A stretch of 64,000 nucleotides of DNA. Origin: Cricetomys ansorgei (Eukaryota; Chordata; Mammalia; Rodentia; Nesomyidae). Of the stretch, positions 53,120 through 64,000 are shown in pieces; the first letter of the stretch is position 1, and every line of letters starts with the position of its first letter. The stretch covers positions 2,585,501-2,649,500 of the forward strand of contig JAMJFZ010000818.1 in the NCBI GenBank assembly GCA_026225945.1, written 5' to 3'. Under the pieces are notes generated by a model. It did not search any database, was not told where the DNA came from, and saw nothing but the letters and a program-made list of their open reading frames with translations. The position numbers were made by a program, and so were the translations under genes.

Positions 53120-53407
53120 CATGTATCTGTGCACGTGAAGGCTAGAAAACAGTCTCAGCTGTCAATCTTCAGGTGAGGTCCATTTTCTTTTTGAGACAGG
53201 GTCTCACACTGGCCTGGAACTCCTCAAGACGGCCTGGCAGCCTGACCAGCAAGTCTGTCTCTACCTCCCCATCCTGAGATTATGGTTCATTCCACCATAT
53301 CTAGCTTTTTTTTTTTTTTTTTAATTTGGATTCTGAGGATTAAAATTCAGGTCCACATGTTTTCAGGGAAAGATGTTTGCTGACCAAGCATCTCCCCAGC
53401 TCCTGGA
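53120..53407 (-). repeat. RSINE1/B4-type SINE
   Basis: GTCAATCTTCAGGTGAGGTC, TTTTTGAGACAGGGTCTCAC, CTGACCAGCAAGTCTGTCTC, then after a T17 run AAATTCAGGTCCACATG and GACCAAGCATCTCCCCAGCT. Confidence 0.65.
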
Positions 53408-54244
53408 GTATTATCTGTTCAGAGTTCCTCCCCGCCCCTTGCAAGAGCCCAAAGATGGTGGCCTGGAGACTCTGGAAAACTAACAATGGAATTCTGTGAG
53501 ATCAGATGAAGGTCAAAGATAGCCCTTGACCCTGAAGTTTATGAAAATCCACCAGGTACCCAATGGCCCCAACATCTGTTTGTGGCTGAAAGGGGCCTCT
53601 GTCGCCATGTTTGACACAGAACAAGTCAGAAGAGTCTAATGTGTATGGTTACCCTTCGGTTCCTTTGAGTGCACCCCATTGACCCTCCCGAGCCTGCGAC
53701 TTGATTCTGATGGCTTCATTATGTAGTCATCCAGAGAGGCAAATGTATTTGCCCTGTCAAGATATTCTCAGCTAATCTCATGCAGTTAGTGACCAAAAGC
53801 CCCAGCAACAATTTGGCCTGATCTTCCCCCGATGTCACACCTCACAAAAACAATCCCCGGCATTTTAAGACTGCATTATTTTTGAACTGCTGGGGGAGGG
53901 AGGTGACATCTTAACAATGCCGGACCTTTCCATGCACCCGGCCTTTTATGTGCTCTATAGGAATGCTTGGAAATATTCTGCATGTGGGAATTATATATTT
54001 TATACTGGGTTTGTCCCCCTTAGGCGTTTTATGAAAATTGTGACCACCGAAGCCAAGTCTATTTTTGGTGTAGAGCTGCTGTTGTGTCGGGGAAAGATAT
54101 GATTTGTGGGTGTTTTACGTGGCAGCTGGCAGGACTGACCTGATTGTTCTGTTTTGAAGTTTTCAACAGCTTCTTTGCATTTCCTAGGGGGCGTGCAGCG
54201 TTGTCTGCAAATGGCAAATACCTTCCTTTCTTGGGTCTGTTTAT
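53408..54244. other. largest repeat-poor block, candidate conserved elements
   Basis: About 800 bases without a recognisable repeat. Words such as CAAATGTATTTGCCCTG, GATATTCTCAGCTAATCTCA, ACCTCACAAAAACAATCCCC and TTGGAAATATTCTGCATGTG resemble conserved regulatory DNA. The 61-codon frame 53917-54102 has no family match. Confidence 0.4.
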
Positions 54245-54440
54245 TTTTAAACGTTTATTATTTTGAATTGTGTGCACACGCATGTGAGTTCAGGTAACCT
54301 CAGAGGCCACAGGAGGGCGTCAGATCCTCTGGAGCTGGAGATCCAGGCTGCACTGAGCTGGAACGTGGGTACTGGAAACTGAACTCAGGTCCTTTGCAAG
54401 GGTTTATGGTCTTAATTGCAGTGTGATCTCTCTGGCCCTG
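54245..54440 (-). repeat. B3/B2-type SINE
   Basis: GTGTGCACACGCATGTGAGT, GGAGGGCGTCAGATCCTCTG, GAAACTGAACTCAGGTCCTT, GTGATCTCTCTGGCCC in antisense order. Confidence 0.8.
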
Positions 54441-54735
54441 CTTATTATTATTATTTTTTTTTAAAAGACAAGTCCTCACATTGCCTACAAAGTGCAGAAA
54501 ACCATTAAACATTAACAGCGATAAAAGCTTTGTCTTAATTTAATCACAATAAAATCACCATTAAATATTATTCTGCATCTGGTTTTGAGGTGACTCTCAG
54601 ACTGTCTTTAAAAAGCTATTCTATTTCAAGCTTTGTGTAAGGAGTTTTGGTGACTGGAGGTGGATTATTTTTTCAAGCTCCTTTAATATATCTTACTATA
54701 CATTCCTATTTTGGAGTATGAGCAATTAAAAGATT
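54441..54735. other. AT-rich repeat-free stretch
   Basis: CATTAAACATTAACAGCGAT, TTTAATCACAATAAAATCAC and similar AT-rich words; could be conserved. No gene. Confidence 0.35.
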
Positions 54736-55005
54736 TATTACTTATTTTCTATGTATATAGTGTATATATATGTTTGATATACTATATATGATACTATATA
54801 TGCATCTATACACACATATATACATATACACATCTATATACATATATATGAATATATATAAATATATACATATGTATGAATATATATAAATATATACATA
54901 TATATGAGTATATATTAGATGTATATATTATATATGTAGATATATATGTATGTGTATATATATATACATATATATATACACATACACACATACATACATA
55001 TGCAA
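54736..55005. repeat. TATA/CATA low-complexity tract
   Basis: About 270 bases of TATATA, ATATATG and CATATACA words without one fixed period. Confidence 0.92.
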
Positions 55006-55194
55006 GAAGTCTTGCCTTTGTGATTTGGGGTAAGTTTTGTGTCTACCTTTGGTTTTTGTGCTGACTTGGCCTTAGGTTTTGTTTTTTAGCTTTAATGAGG
55101 AAGCACTTCTCCTTTGCCTATGTTCTGGGATAAATGTGGCATAATCCACAAGGAGACAACTCTTCCCATCTGTTTGGGTGAACGGAATATTTTA
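55006..55194. other. single-copy spacer
   Basis: Nothing recognised. Confidence 0.4.
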
Positions 55195-55350
55195 TCTATC
55201 TTTGTTTTTCAAGACAGGGTTTCTCTGTTGCAACCCTAGCTGTCCTGGAACTCACTCTGGAGACCAGGATGGCCTCGAACTCACAGAGATCTGCCTGCCT
55301 CTGACTCTGAAGTGCTGGGATTAAAGTCGTGAGCTACCACCACCACCAGT
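55195..55350 (-). repeat. B1 SINE with 17-bp target duplication
   Basis: CAAGACAGGGTTTCTCTGTT, AGACCAGGATGGCCTCGAAC, GAGATCTGCCTGCCTCTGAC, GGGATTAAAGTCGTGAGCTA. Flanks GTGAACGGAATATTTTA (55178-55194) and GTGAATGGGATATTTTA (55351-55367) differ at two positions. Confidence 0.95.
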
Positions 55351-55429
55351 GTGAATGGGATATTTTAGAGGAAAGAAACTGAGCACTGAGCATGCAGCAA
55401 GGGCTTGGCTCTGTGCAGTGCTGCTGGGG

Positions 55430-55895
55430 GTAAGTTGGGGCAGTCACCATGGGAAACAGTTACGTCGATTCTTCAGAACATCTAATAGGGCTCTAGCAAA
55501 GGATCCACCATTCTGCCTCTGAGAGTTCAGCCAAAGGACTCGGGAAGTTCCGGGAGGCTGTGCGCGTATGTGTGTTTTTTAGTGAGGCATTCTTTGATAC
55601 AAGCTAGCAGCTTAACGCTCCGGAATGGATAAATGCATAGAACACAGGAGGTGGGAGCAGCGGGAAATCACTGTCTGAAAACGAACAGCCGTGTTGCAAT
55701 TGCATCGGCTGAGGGGATTCCTGACGACAATGTGCTAAGTGAAATAACACGGAAACCGAGTGCTGAATGGCCCACTGATAGGAGGAGTCTAAAATAACCC
55801 ACAGAGAGTAAGATGGTGGGTTCCGGAGGCTGGCCAAGGGCAATGAAGAAGAGGTTGCGCACACGGAACCCAAAACCTCAGCCGCTTGAGGACTA
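55430..55895 (+). repeat. old L1 3' region
   Basis: Sense order: CACCATGGGAAACAGTTACG, GGATCCACCATTCTGCCTCT, ATGGATAAATGCATAGAACA, CAATGTGCTAAGTGAAATAA, ACCCACAGAGAGTAAGATGG. The AATGTGCTAAGTGAAATAA word is diagnostic of L1M 3' ends. Confidence 0.7.
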
Positions 55896-57707
55896 GCTAA
55901 GAGGGGAGGTCTTCTGTTACGTGTCTTTATTATTGCTACTCCTGAAGATAATGCTGAAGGTGAGAGAAATGTTTGCAGACGGCAGGCGTGCGCACAGCGG
56001 ACATGGTGTTGAGGTTCTCAGGAGTTCGTGCTGTATGCTGCTTTGCTCTTCAAACTGTGTTAAAAGCACTCAGGTGTTCAGCTGTCAACCTGACGCCAAT
56101 CAAAAGGGTTCTACTAGTAACCCTGTCTTCTTCATTTCAATCCTTTTCTTTTCCGGTATTGTTCATAACCTTCCTATTGTCTCGGCTAGATTTATTTTTA
56201 AAAATAGCAATAGCGCTGAGTATTAATAACAGCTCCTAATGCGCCACACGTAGCTCTTGGCCCTCATGAGAACCTGATTTCGTGGCTTCTGTATTTCCAT
56301 CTCATAAGTCTGAACAAACAGACTCCCACAGAAGATACATAACCCAACCAAAGTCACCAGCGTGTGTGTGAATGCGACGGAGACCGAGAAAGAAGATGGT
56401 CTACACAGCCTAGGTACACAGTCCACTATGTGCTGAGAAGAAAAAGATGAACATCGTAATCAGAACTGTTAAATAAAGGGCCTGTCTTCCCGGAGGACTG
56501 GCCCTAAGGAATTCCACATGTAGCCACTCATTCGTAAACTGATAAATCTTCGCCATGGTCCTCGCATAGCTCAGGCTTTAAGCCTGGTATTTAAAGACCT
56601 GCCCATTTGGACCTTAAGTGTGAGCTGGAGGGATGGGAACTGTTGAGCAGAGAGACAGTAAAATGTCTTACTTTAAATACACTGAGGTCATAGCGGGGCA
56701 TTTGGGTGACCAGGGAGTCTTCTCTGTTCTGTCTTGCATGTAGGTTTCTTATGAACTGATAAGGTTCTGCGGTTGTAATTCATTCTACCAATAATCATGG
56801 AGAAAGAAATTTAGCCTGGACCCTTAGGTCAACCTAGTATGGTAGCAAATGGGGAGACTGAGGAGAGGAAAGACTAAATAGGTCCTCCCTCCCCTTAAGA
56901 AGGAAGGGGCGTACTCAGTCATGTCCCTTTCCTGTGCCCATACGTGGAACTGCACAGAGACAAACATCAGCCCACGCGGGATGGCGTTGTACACAGACTT
57001 CCAGGAAGGTGAGCATGTGAGAAGTCCCCGTCATCAAAGCTTGCTCCGAGAGAAATGTGAAACCGACCTCATTGCCCACAGGAAGCTGGGACATTTAGCT
57101 GGTACCGGGAGACCTTTAAATCATGACACGAGGATTCGGGGCGCTCTCAGATTGAAAGAGACAGGCATCAAAGTGGTTCTGGCTGGAACCTCACCTCCCC
57201 CTATGGTCACGGGGGCAGCTGAGCAGCAGACGGCCTCGCTGCCTTCAGCACGGGCCTTGCATTAGATGGTGTCAACAGAGATGATCTCAGCCCGCACGCA
57301 GCCATGTGCCCCGGGTTAGCTCACCTCCACCAACCCCGTAATCTAATCTGGGCTGCAGCAATGCCTCTTCCAGGTTAAAAGCATTAAGAGCTGGGGAGAT
57401 GTGGGACTGTTCCAGGCGGCCGTGGCTTTTCCCTTCCTGACAAGCCTGACACCCCCTCCCCGCCGCTCCAAAGCCTGATCCCCAAGAGACGCCAGGAGGG
57501 TCAGAACCTCATTGGGGTAGAAACGGCCAAAACACTAACAGAGGGAGACAGAGGATATTAGAAACACATTCCCCCGCACTGTGCACTTTGGAAATCCAAG
57601 AAGGACCAAGGTGAGAAGTAAAGCTTTCAGTACCGGGAGATTTCTCCTCAACATGTTTCAGCAAGAATTGGATAAAGATATTGGTAGGGTGGAGGGTCAG
57701 GAGGGAG
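55896..57707. other. single-copy stretch, candidate conserved island
   Basis: No gene supported; the 114-codon plus frame 56921-57265 has no domain. About 57040-57390 is repeat-free with GACCTTTAAATCATGACACG, CCGTAATCTAATCTGGGCTG and GCATTAAGAGCTGGGG, and may be conserved. Confidence 0.35.
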
Positions 57708-57990
57708 AAGGGAGAGAGACAGAGAGAGAGGCAGAGACAGAGACACTGACAGCGAGAGACAGAGACACACAGAGAGACAGAGACAGGAGGGACACAAAGA
57801 TAAAGAACAATGAGAGAGACGTACAGAGACAGAGAGAGACAGAGACACAGACACAGAGCAACGGAGACACAGAGACAGAGGGACAGAAAGACAGAGAGCA
57901 GTGGGAGAGATATACAGAGACAGAGAGATACAGAGACAAAGAGACAGACAGAGAGACAGTGAGAGACAAAAGCAGAGACTGAGAGAGAGG
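57708..57990. repeat. (GAGACA)n low-complexity block
   Basis: About 280 bases of GAGACA, CAGAGA and GAGAGA words. The long Ser/Leu/Cys-rich minus frames (up to 192 codons) and Arg/Asp/Glu-rich plus frames are artefacts. Confidence 0.94.
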
Positions 57991-58400
57991 CTGAGAGAAA
58001 GACCCAGCACAGATGGTGATACAGGGAAGGGAGGATGTTCAATGCCCGGAGAACATCTCCATGCACACGGCTACCCGCTGTGCCCATCTGTCCTTCTTCT
58101 TAACAGCGGGACTTTTCCTTCTTTTCCTTTCTTTTTGCAGATAAATTTTCATCAGAAGATCTTGGCTCTTTCCTTTCCCATTCATTTCGAACCCCGACAC
58201 CGGAGGAACACCCTCACAGCTTCCTGCCATCCTTCCCAGCCACCCTTCCGCCAGCCACTGTCATTTTCAAATGGTGCCCACACCGGTGGTTCTTTACAAC
58301 CCTAGTTTTGTGTGGAGGCAGAAAGGGTCACAGGTTCCAGCGACGCAGTATGATGAGCACTGGACGCAGAGCGGCGTTCAGGAGACGCCATCTTGCATCC
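57991..58400. other. single-copy non-coding stretch
   Basis: No gene or repeat recognised. Confidence 0.45.
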
Positions 58401-58475
58401 CCTCGTCTGAGTTAGAGTGTCTGTTGCTGCAGTGAAATGCCATGGCCAAGAGCAAGTCACGGAGGAAAGGGTTTC
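58401..58475 (-). repeat. fragment of the rodent LTR-like repeat
   Basis: TGTCTGTTGCTGCAGTGAAA, TGCCATGGCCAAGAGCAAGT and GAGGAAAGGGTTTC match the start of the 2771/29262/62337 family; truncated. Confidence 0.5.
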
Positions 58476-58935
58476 TTTGGATAAAGCATTCTCATCAGTG
58501 CTACTGCTGTGAAGCGGTCCAGGCTGTAACTTCTGACGACCTCCGGGCGTGTATCAGCTGTCTATGTTGAATTCCCAGAATCCACAGCTCTTCTCTTTCC
58601 CGGGCTTCCGTGAATTTCACTGCTTTTAAGACAAACAGCAGGGAAACTTCCAGAGTACAGGGAGTCTGATCCCTCTCGTCTTTTCCATCCCCAGACAGAC
58701 CAGAACCACATCTGTATGTAGGGACTTAGAGGGGGTGGGTAAAATGAGGTAGCCGGCCGACCCGTGGGAGATGATGGGAAGTGGGAACATCAGCAAACTG
58801 AAGAGAGAGGAAAGATAAATGGCTCAGCAGCTGATAGCCGATACATGCAGTGTGGACAGACCGCCATTAAAAATTAAGAGCGGAGGGCAGTTTTTACGCT
58901 ATGTGAATCTGGCCGTTTCTCAGATATTTATTTAT
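58476..58935. other. single-copy non-coding stretch
   Basis: About 58850-58935 is AT-richer (CCATTAAAAATTAAGAGC). No gene seen. Confidence 0.4.
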
Positions 58936-59166
58936 CTATTATTTGGTTTCATTTTCCAAGACAGCGTCTCTAGCCCAAGCCGGCCTTAAGCTCCCTGCGT
59001 AGCCGAGGATGACCTTGAACTTGTGATCCCTCTGTCTTCGTCTTCCATCTGCTGCGATTACAGGTGTGCACCACCGCAACCAGCTTACGCGGTGCTGGAG
59101 ATGGAACCCAGGGCTTCATGCAAGCTAGGCAAATGTTCTTCCTTCTGAGCTACAGTCCCAGCCCTG
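58936..59166 (-). repeat. B4 SINE
   Basis: Antisense B1 part (CCAAGACAGCGTCTCTAGCC, GAGGATGACCTTGAACTTGT, GATTACAGGTGTGCACCACC) then ID part (GTGCTGGAGATGGAACCCAG, TGAGCTACAGTCCCAGCC). Confidence 0.85.
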
Positions 59167-60395
59167 AAATGCTTACTGAAAACTGTGCGGCGCGCCCTGT
59201 GTTTGCAGCCCCTGAAGCAGCGATGTAGAGCCGCTGTCTTCCTCTCTCCTTCTAGACTCTTTACTCTCCTCCTTCCCTCATGGTGTACAGAGTTCCCCAC
59301 AGTTCCTTAAGCTTTCCCACACCCTCACCCAGGACTGACGATTGAAACGGTTCGCTCCTTGTAGACGCATGCCAATGTCAATCGGGACACTCCCACCCAG
59401 ACTCTCTGAGTGAAGGAAGGACTCCTCTGGAACAGTCCCAAGGCTTTCTGTCCGGTCCTCCTCTTGGTCCCTACAGCAGTGATCAGCACTTGTGCAGGGT
59501 TTCACATGTAGAAGTTTTCAACACGTACCACGTTGTACAAGTATTGTATTTACCTGTCTGGTTCCCTTGTGTGTAACTGTTTTGCGTAGAGAATGACCTG
59601 TGATAGCCATCCTCTGGTTTTGAATGAGTTTATGAAGCACACGGCAAGCAGGAGTCAAAAGAACAAACAGAAGCAGCAGATGGATAGCCAAGAAGCATCA
59701 GATCAGTTATTTATGACTTCCAGGAGTCACTAGACTGAGCTAGCACTCACTGAGAGAGCTAGCTAGGACACCATCACCAGATCAGGCACAGACAGCATCC
59801 AGCAGAAACACTCTGGGGAGATACAGTCTTGCTGGGGTTTGATATTGGGTAAACCGTAACTTCTGTTAGACACGTTTTATCCTCTAGCTGTTCTAAGGGC
59901 ACAATGTTTTTAATCCCTTAGCGCTTGCTATTTCTCCCTCTTCCCATTACACAGCCAGGAGGCCAGCCTGACCCAGGACGGGGCAGATTGGAGATCACTT
60001 GACATGAGTAGGACTGCGTCTGAGTCATGGGCCTCTGAGTTCTGAGTTCACCAGCACGTGAACATTTACCAATAGGATGTAGATTACAGTCACAAAAGAC
60101 CCCTCTCCTTGTGCTGCTTCGACTCTGCTCCAGATGCTTTAACAAGTCGACTCTCAGATGCTCACAGAGTTACAGCAAGCAAGAAATGTATAACTCGGCC
60201 TGAGCGTCACGTAGGGAGAGGTGGGGACTGCGGCAAAATGCAGAATGCCCGAGGGAATCTGGATTGAAGGAGAAGGTTTTCATTCTCACTGCTCCAACCA
60301 TGCTTGGATCATGACAGCTTCTCATGAAACATACACAACGTCTTGTGAGAGCAAAGAACAAGGTCTCCCTGTGCATCTTTGAAGGACCCTGTGAC
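59167..60395. other. single-copy non-coding stretch
   Basis: No gene or repeat family recognised. Confidence 0.45.
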
Positions 60396-60720
60396 AGAGT
60401 GCTGTTGTGGACATTTATTTTTAGTTGTGTTTAAAATAATTGTTGTCGTGCACTCTTGGAAGAAGGGATGCATAGGCCTTGGTGTTTGTATTGTCTGTGG
60501 TGTTGGATTTCTGTGGGGGATGTTTGATTGCTAATGATCTGCACCTGCTAATTATCTGAATCAATAAAAAACACCTGCGCTCAGACGCTCCGGGTTCCAC
60601 TATCTAGCCTGGTGCTGGCCAGGATGATGGATGGTTCCCTCTGCGCAGGTCTGGCATAGTTTGCATATATGAGAACTCCTCCATGTTTTCCTTGTTGAGC
60701 CACCCAGCAGTGGGGTGCTA
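60396..60720 (+). other. possible unclassified LTR-like element
   Basis: GTGCTGTTGTGGACATTTAT, GATGTTTGATTGCTAATGAT, then ACCTGCTAATTATCTGAATC followed by an AATAAA near 60562. The TG start, AATAAA and downstream CTCCGGGTTCC are LTR-like, but I see no target duplication or clear right end. Confidence 0.3.
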
Positions 60721-61499
60721 CAGAGTTGCGTGACTCTTACACCACACTGGCACAGTGTGATAGAAGGAGAATTTGCTCACATAGCTAAAGATGGAGAGAG
60801 AGACAAATCCTCAAGGTGCAACAGAACATCAGGGACAGGATACAAGGACTTGGAAGGTGACGTCTATCCTCACAGGGTGACATCCCGAAGTCCTGCACAC
60901 CACAGCAGAGATGCAGAGATCAGAAGGGCCCTGGTAGCATGAGGAAAGAGAGGAGAGAAATGAGCCATGGACGATGAGAGAACCTGGTAAAGTGGGGCTT
61001 GGGCATAAAGGGAACAGGGAAGATGTCTTTGAAAATTATTAAATACCATGATAGTCACGTCTTAAAGGAGAATGTCCCAGGAAGAGAGGATGTCAAGAGC
61101 AAAGGCCCTGGGGCAGGAATCAGTGACATATTAAGAAATGGCAACAAAGGCCAGTGGAAATGGTTTGTGAGGCTGGGTAGTCTGAGATGGACCACTGAGC
61201 CCTGCTTCCAGGCCAGATGGTACAGAATCTCATGGACACAGCCTTCTGTGAGTTTAGGCAAGAACTTGTGAGGTCTGTGCTCCAGCTCTGAGCTTCATTG
61301 GTGACTCAGATGCTTGGTATTTTCCTCTGATTCTTCCCAGTAATATCACTCACTCTTCCCTTGGGCCTGGGCCCCACCCAGCACTGCTGAATCATGCTTG
61401 CTGGGGAGGAGTCCAGACTTGGATGGATTCTGAAAGATCTATATGTGGTTTGGGTGTGCATTTGGTGTCGGGAGATGAGAGACTCTTATGGTAGAAACA
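60721..61499. other. single-copy non-coding stretch
   Basis: No gene or repeat family recognised. Confidence 0.45.
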
Positions 61500-61502
61500 T
61501 TC

Positions 61503-61541
<39 letters not shown>

Positions 61542-62290
61542 ATCTATCTATCATCTATCTATATCTATCTGCTTGTCAATAATCTATATATATCCTGTCT
61601 ATTCTATTTTCTACTATCCACTTGTCTGTTTATACTGGTTAGCATTTATTGTCATCTTGACACAACTAGAGTCGTCTGAGAGGAAGGAACCATACCTAAG
61701 GAATTGCCTAGATCAGATCGGCCTGTGGATATCTCTGTGGGGCAACCTCTTGATCGACAGTTGATGTAAATGGGCCCAGCCCACTGTGGATGATGCCCCC
61801 CCTTAGACAGGTGGAGTTGAGCTGTAGAAGAGGGCTCATCAAGCATGAGAAAGCAAGGGAGCAAGCTAGCAAACATCATCCCTCCATGAATTCTACTTCA
61901 AGTTCTTGCCCTGTTGGAGATTCTGCTTGAGTTCAATGATGGACTGTATTCTGTAGGATAAGACAAACCACCTCCAAGATGCTTTTGATCGTGGTGTTTA
62001 TCAGAACAACAGAAAGCAAATTAGGACACTATCTCATCTATAAGCCTATGCTATCTACAAACCTATCCTATTATCTATCATTTATCTATCTACCTACCTA
62101 TCTATAATCTATTTACCTATCCTATCAACCTTTCTGTTTGTCTATTTATAATCTGTATATAGCCATTCTATTATCTATTTATCCTCTTGCATATCTATAA
62201 CATATAAACTTGCCCTATATCTATCTATCTACCAATAATTTATTATCTAATACTCTGTATCTACTGATGCATCTGTTAGCTACCACCTAT
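61500..62290. repeat. TATC tract split by an LTR-like insertion
   Basis: Pure (CTAT)n at 61503-61541 with variants to about 61625, then after the insertion degenerate CTATC/CCTAT words from 62031 to 62290. Confidence 0.8.
61634..62031 (+). mobile_element. rodent LTR-like repeat inside the TATC tract
   Basis: ATTGTCATCTTGACACAACT, GAATTGCCTAGATCAGATCG, ATGGGCCCAGCCCACTGTGG, GATGGACTGTATTCTG, CTTTTGATCGTGGTGTTTAT and an end near AATTAGGACA. Sense orientation of the family at 2771 and 29262. Confidence 0.65.
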
Positions 62291-62336
62291 TAATAAATCC
62301 ATCCTTAATTATGCAAAAGGAAGCCCAAAGAATATT

Positions 62337-62680
62337 GTCTTAGTTACTTTCATATTGCTGTGACAAAACACCATGACCAAGGCGACTTTTAAAAGACAGC
62401 ATTTAATCTCGGGCTTACAGTCTCAGAGAGTTAGAGTCCATGATGGTGGAGAAAACATGGAGGAAGGAACAGCTGATAGCTCTGATCTTGATCCACAGCA
62501 GGAGGCAGAAAGAGAGAACACTGGGGATGGTGTGTTTTGAAGCCTCAAAGCTCACCCCCAGAGATGTACCTTCTCCAACAAGGGCACACCTCCTAATCCT
62601 TCCCAAACAGTTCCACCATCTACAGACCATGCATTCAGATATATGAACCCGTGAAGCCATTTTTGTTCAAACAGCCACAG
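62337..62680 (-). mobile_element. rodent LTR-like repeat
   Basis: TTGCTGTGACAAAACACCAT, GACCAAGGCGACTTTTAAAA, CTCCAACAAGGGCACACCTC, CTAATCCTTCCCAAACAGTT. Related to 23785-24130. Confidence 0.6.
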
Positions 62681-62879
62681 ATATTCAAATGGCACCTTTC
62701 CCCTTCTAGTGTAGCAATCAAGACCTAACATGCACACTGGAACAGAGACCTGGGGATAGACCTGATGACACAGTTTTCACTAAATTGAACAAAGACCTGA
62801 CAGTTTTGCCATATGCAACCCTGTGACAACCACCGGACATGGAACTATTTCAGGAACTGATTCATATGGCTTCCCTGGG
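62681..62879. other. single-copy spacer
   Basis: Nothing recognised. Confidence 0.4.
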
Positions 62880-63015
62880 GGGTGGAGAGTCGCCACAAGT
62901 TGGATAGCTTTGTCAAGTCATGTTGTGTTTTAAAATTTTAAACACATATTACTAAATTGCTCTCCTAAAGCTTATACCGTTCATACTCTTCCCAACAGTG
63001 TCCATTAATCTTTTT
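62880..63015 (-). repeat. old L1 3'-region scrap
   Basis: ATTGCTCTCCTAAAGCTTAT and CTTCCCAACAGTGTCC resemble the reverse complement of an L1M 3' region. Weak. Confidence 0.4.
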
Positions 63016-63029
63016 TAAAAGTAAACTAA

Positions 63030-63148
63030 ACCAGGAATAGCAGCATCTGCCTATGATTCTAGCACTTGGGGAGTGGAGGCAGGAAGATCAGGGGTGCAAG
63101 GTATCTAAGCTACATATCAAGTCCTAGACCAGCATGGGCTACATGATA

Positions 63149-63187
<39 letters not shown>

Positions 63188-63189
63188 AA
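63030..63189 (+). repeat. B1/B4-type SINE with (AAAT)n tail
   Basis: GCATCTGCCTATGATTCTAG, CACTTGGGGAGTGGAGGCAG, AGCATGGGCTACATGAT, then ten AAAT units to 63189. Confidence 0.75.
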
Positions 63190-63599
63190 TCAACTAAAAG
63201 TCATGAAAAACTCTGGAGAGACTTTACCCACATATTGGTTAAACAAAATGTTAAGTGATCTTTTCCATCGACTCATTACACGAGAAGTAAAACTAAAATT
63301 CAAAAGGAAAATAGCATTGAGCTAATAAATGGATACAGAATGAAAAATCCATTAATGAATACTTTAAACATATATATATACACACACATTAGTTACCAAA
63401 GAAACACAACCCTAATGGTAATCAGATATTTTGCTCATTAATTTACAATTAAATTATATTTATCATCCTGGGGAAATGGACATTCATGTAACATTGCTGA
63501 AAAGCTGAGCTGGTAAAAACATAGTGGCAGTGTTTTGACACTACATATCTAAACTCTTAAAGGCATTTGTGTCTCTTCACTGGGTAATTCACTTCACAG
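63190..63599. other. AT-rich stretch
   Basis: AT-rich with a short TATATATACACACAC at about 63370-63386. Probably old repeat debris; nothing assignable. Confidence 0.35.
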
Positions 63600-64000
63600 G
63601 ATTTTTTTCTTTCCTAAAGAAATAAATATGCAGAAATACTTAATTGTCAGCTTAACTTATTGTGTGAAATTAGCACAGGCATTATGAAACACAGTGCAGA
63701 AGTTCCTGCAAAAAGTTAAAAATAGAATGATGACCTAGAAATCTCACTACCTGTTGGGAAACCAAAGGAAATGAAATCTTCCATTTGTATGAACCAAGAA
63801 GAAACTGGAAAACTGTTGAGTTTTCCTGTGTTGAGTAGAATCAACCAGTCACACAAAGGTAAGGGTGGCCTGATCTCACTTATATGTGCTATGCAAAGGA
63901 CTTGGACACATAGAATCAAGGAATAGAATGGTGGGCTCCAGGGGGCAAGGAAAGAGAGAAGGGTCTTTGGACAATGTGGGCCAGAAGATGCAAAATCTCA
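63600..64000 (+). repeat. old L1 3' region, continues past the window
   Basis: GATCTCACTTATATGTGCTA, GACACATAGAATCAAGGAAT, AGAATGGTGGGCTCCAGGGG, CAAAGGACTTGG in the sense order of an L1 3' region. Cut off by the window end. Confidence 0.6.

Noticed and set aside
57509..58087. 192-codon minus-strand open frame
   Set aside because: Mostly Ser/Leu/Val/Cys from the GAGACA block; simple repeats stay open in several frames.
1..64000. A novel multi-gene system
   Set aside because: No gene clusters or operon-like layout; the window is repeat-dense mammalian non-coding DNA. Nothing in it supports such a claim.

Overview
This window is nuclear DNA from a muroid (mouse-, rat- or hamster-like) rodent. 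The evidence is the repeat content: 7SL-derived B1 copies, tRNA-derived B2, B3 and ID copies, B1/ID fusions of the B4/RSINE1 type, and four copies of the rodent hAT element URR1. These sit on an older mammalian layer of MIR, L2-like, MLT1-like and old L1 fragments, with many long microsatellites. I cannot name the species from sequence alone.

I find no protein-coding gene, tRNA gene, rRNA gene, CpG island or CRISPR array that I can support. The longest open frames lie in simple repeats or in unremarkable DNA without splice-flanked exons or family motifs. The window therefore looks like intergenic DNA or the inside of a very long intron. One 33-nt splice-flanked segment (43053-43085) is a weak candidate microexon.

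Layout. 1-8 kb: an MLT1-like LTR, a triplet-repeat block, a B1 split by an LTR-like insertion, pyrimidine tracts, a B4-B2 pair, URR1 and RSINE1. 8-20 kb: mostly single-copy with MIR and B1 fragments, a 44-bp minisatellite and TATC arrays. 20-27 kb: a (CA)n higher-order array, B4, an old L1 fragment, a young B1 and RSINE1 copies. 27-36 kb: B2/B3 copies, LTR-like repeats, a solo LTR with target duplication nested in an older repeat, then about 3.4 kb of old antisense L1 carrying a GT-based array. 36-50 kb: alternating SINEs, simple repeats, MIR and single-copy stretches. 50-55 kb: a SINE with an internal 12-bp expansion, B2, URR1 and a repeat-poor block. 55-64 kb: L1 3' pieces, a GAGACA block, B4, a TATC tract split by an LTR-like repeat, and an L1 end running off the window.

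With no genes there is no pathway to describe. The points of interest are nested insertions with readable target-site duplications, tandem arrays born inside transposons, and repeat-free islands that may be conserved regulatory elements. Repeat family names come from remembered consensus patterns, not a database search; boundaries without a target duplication are approximate.
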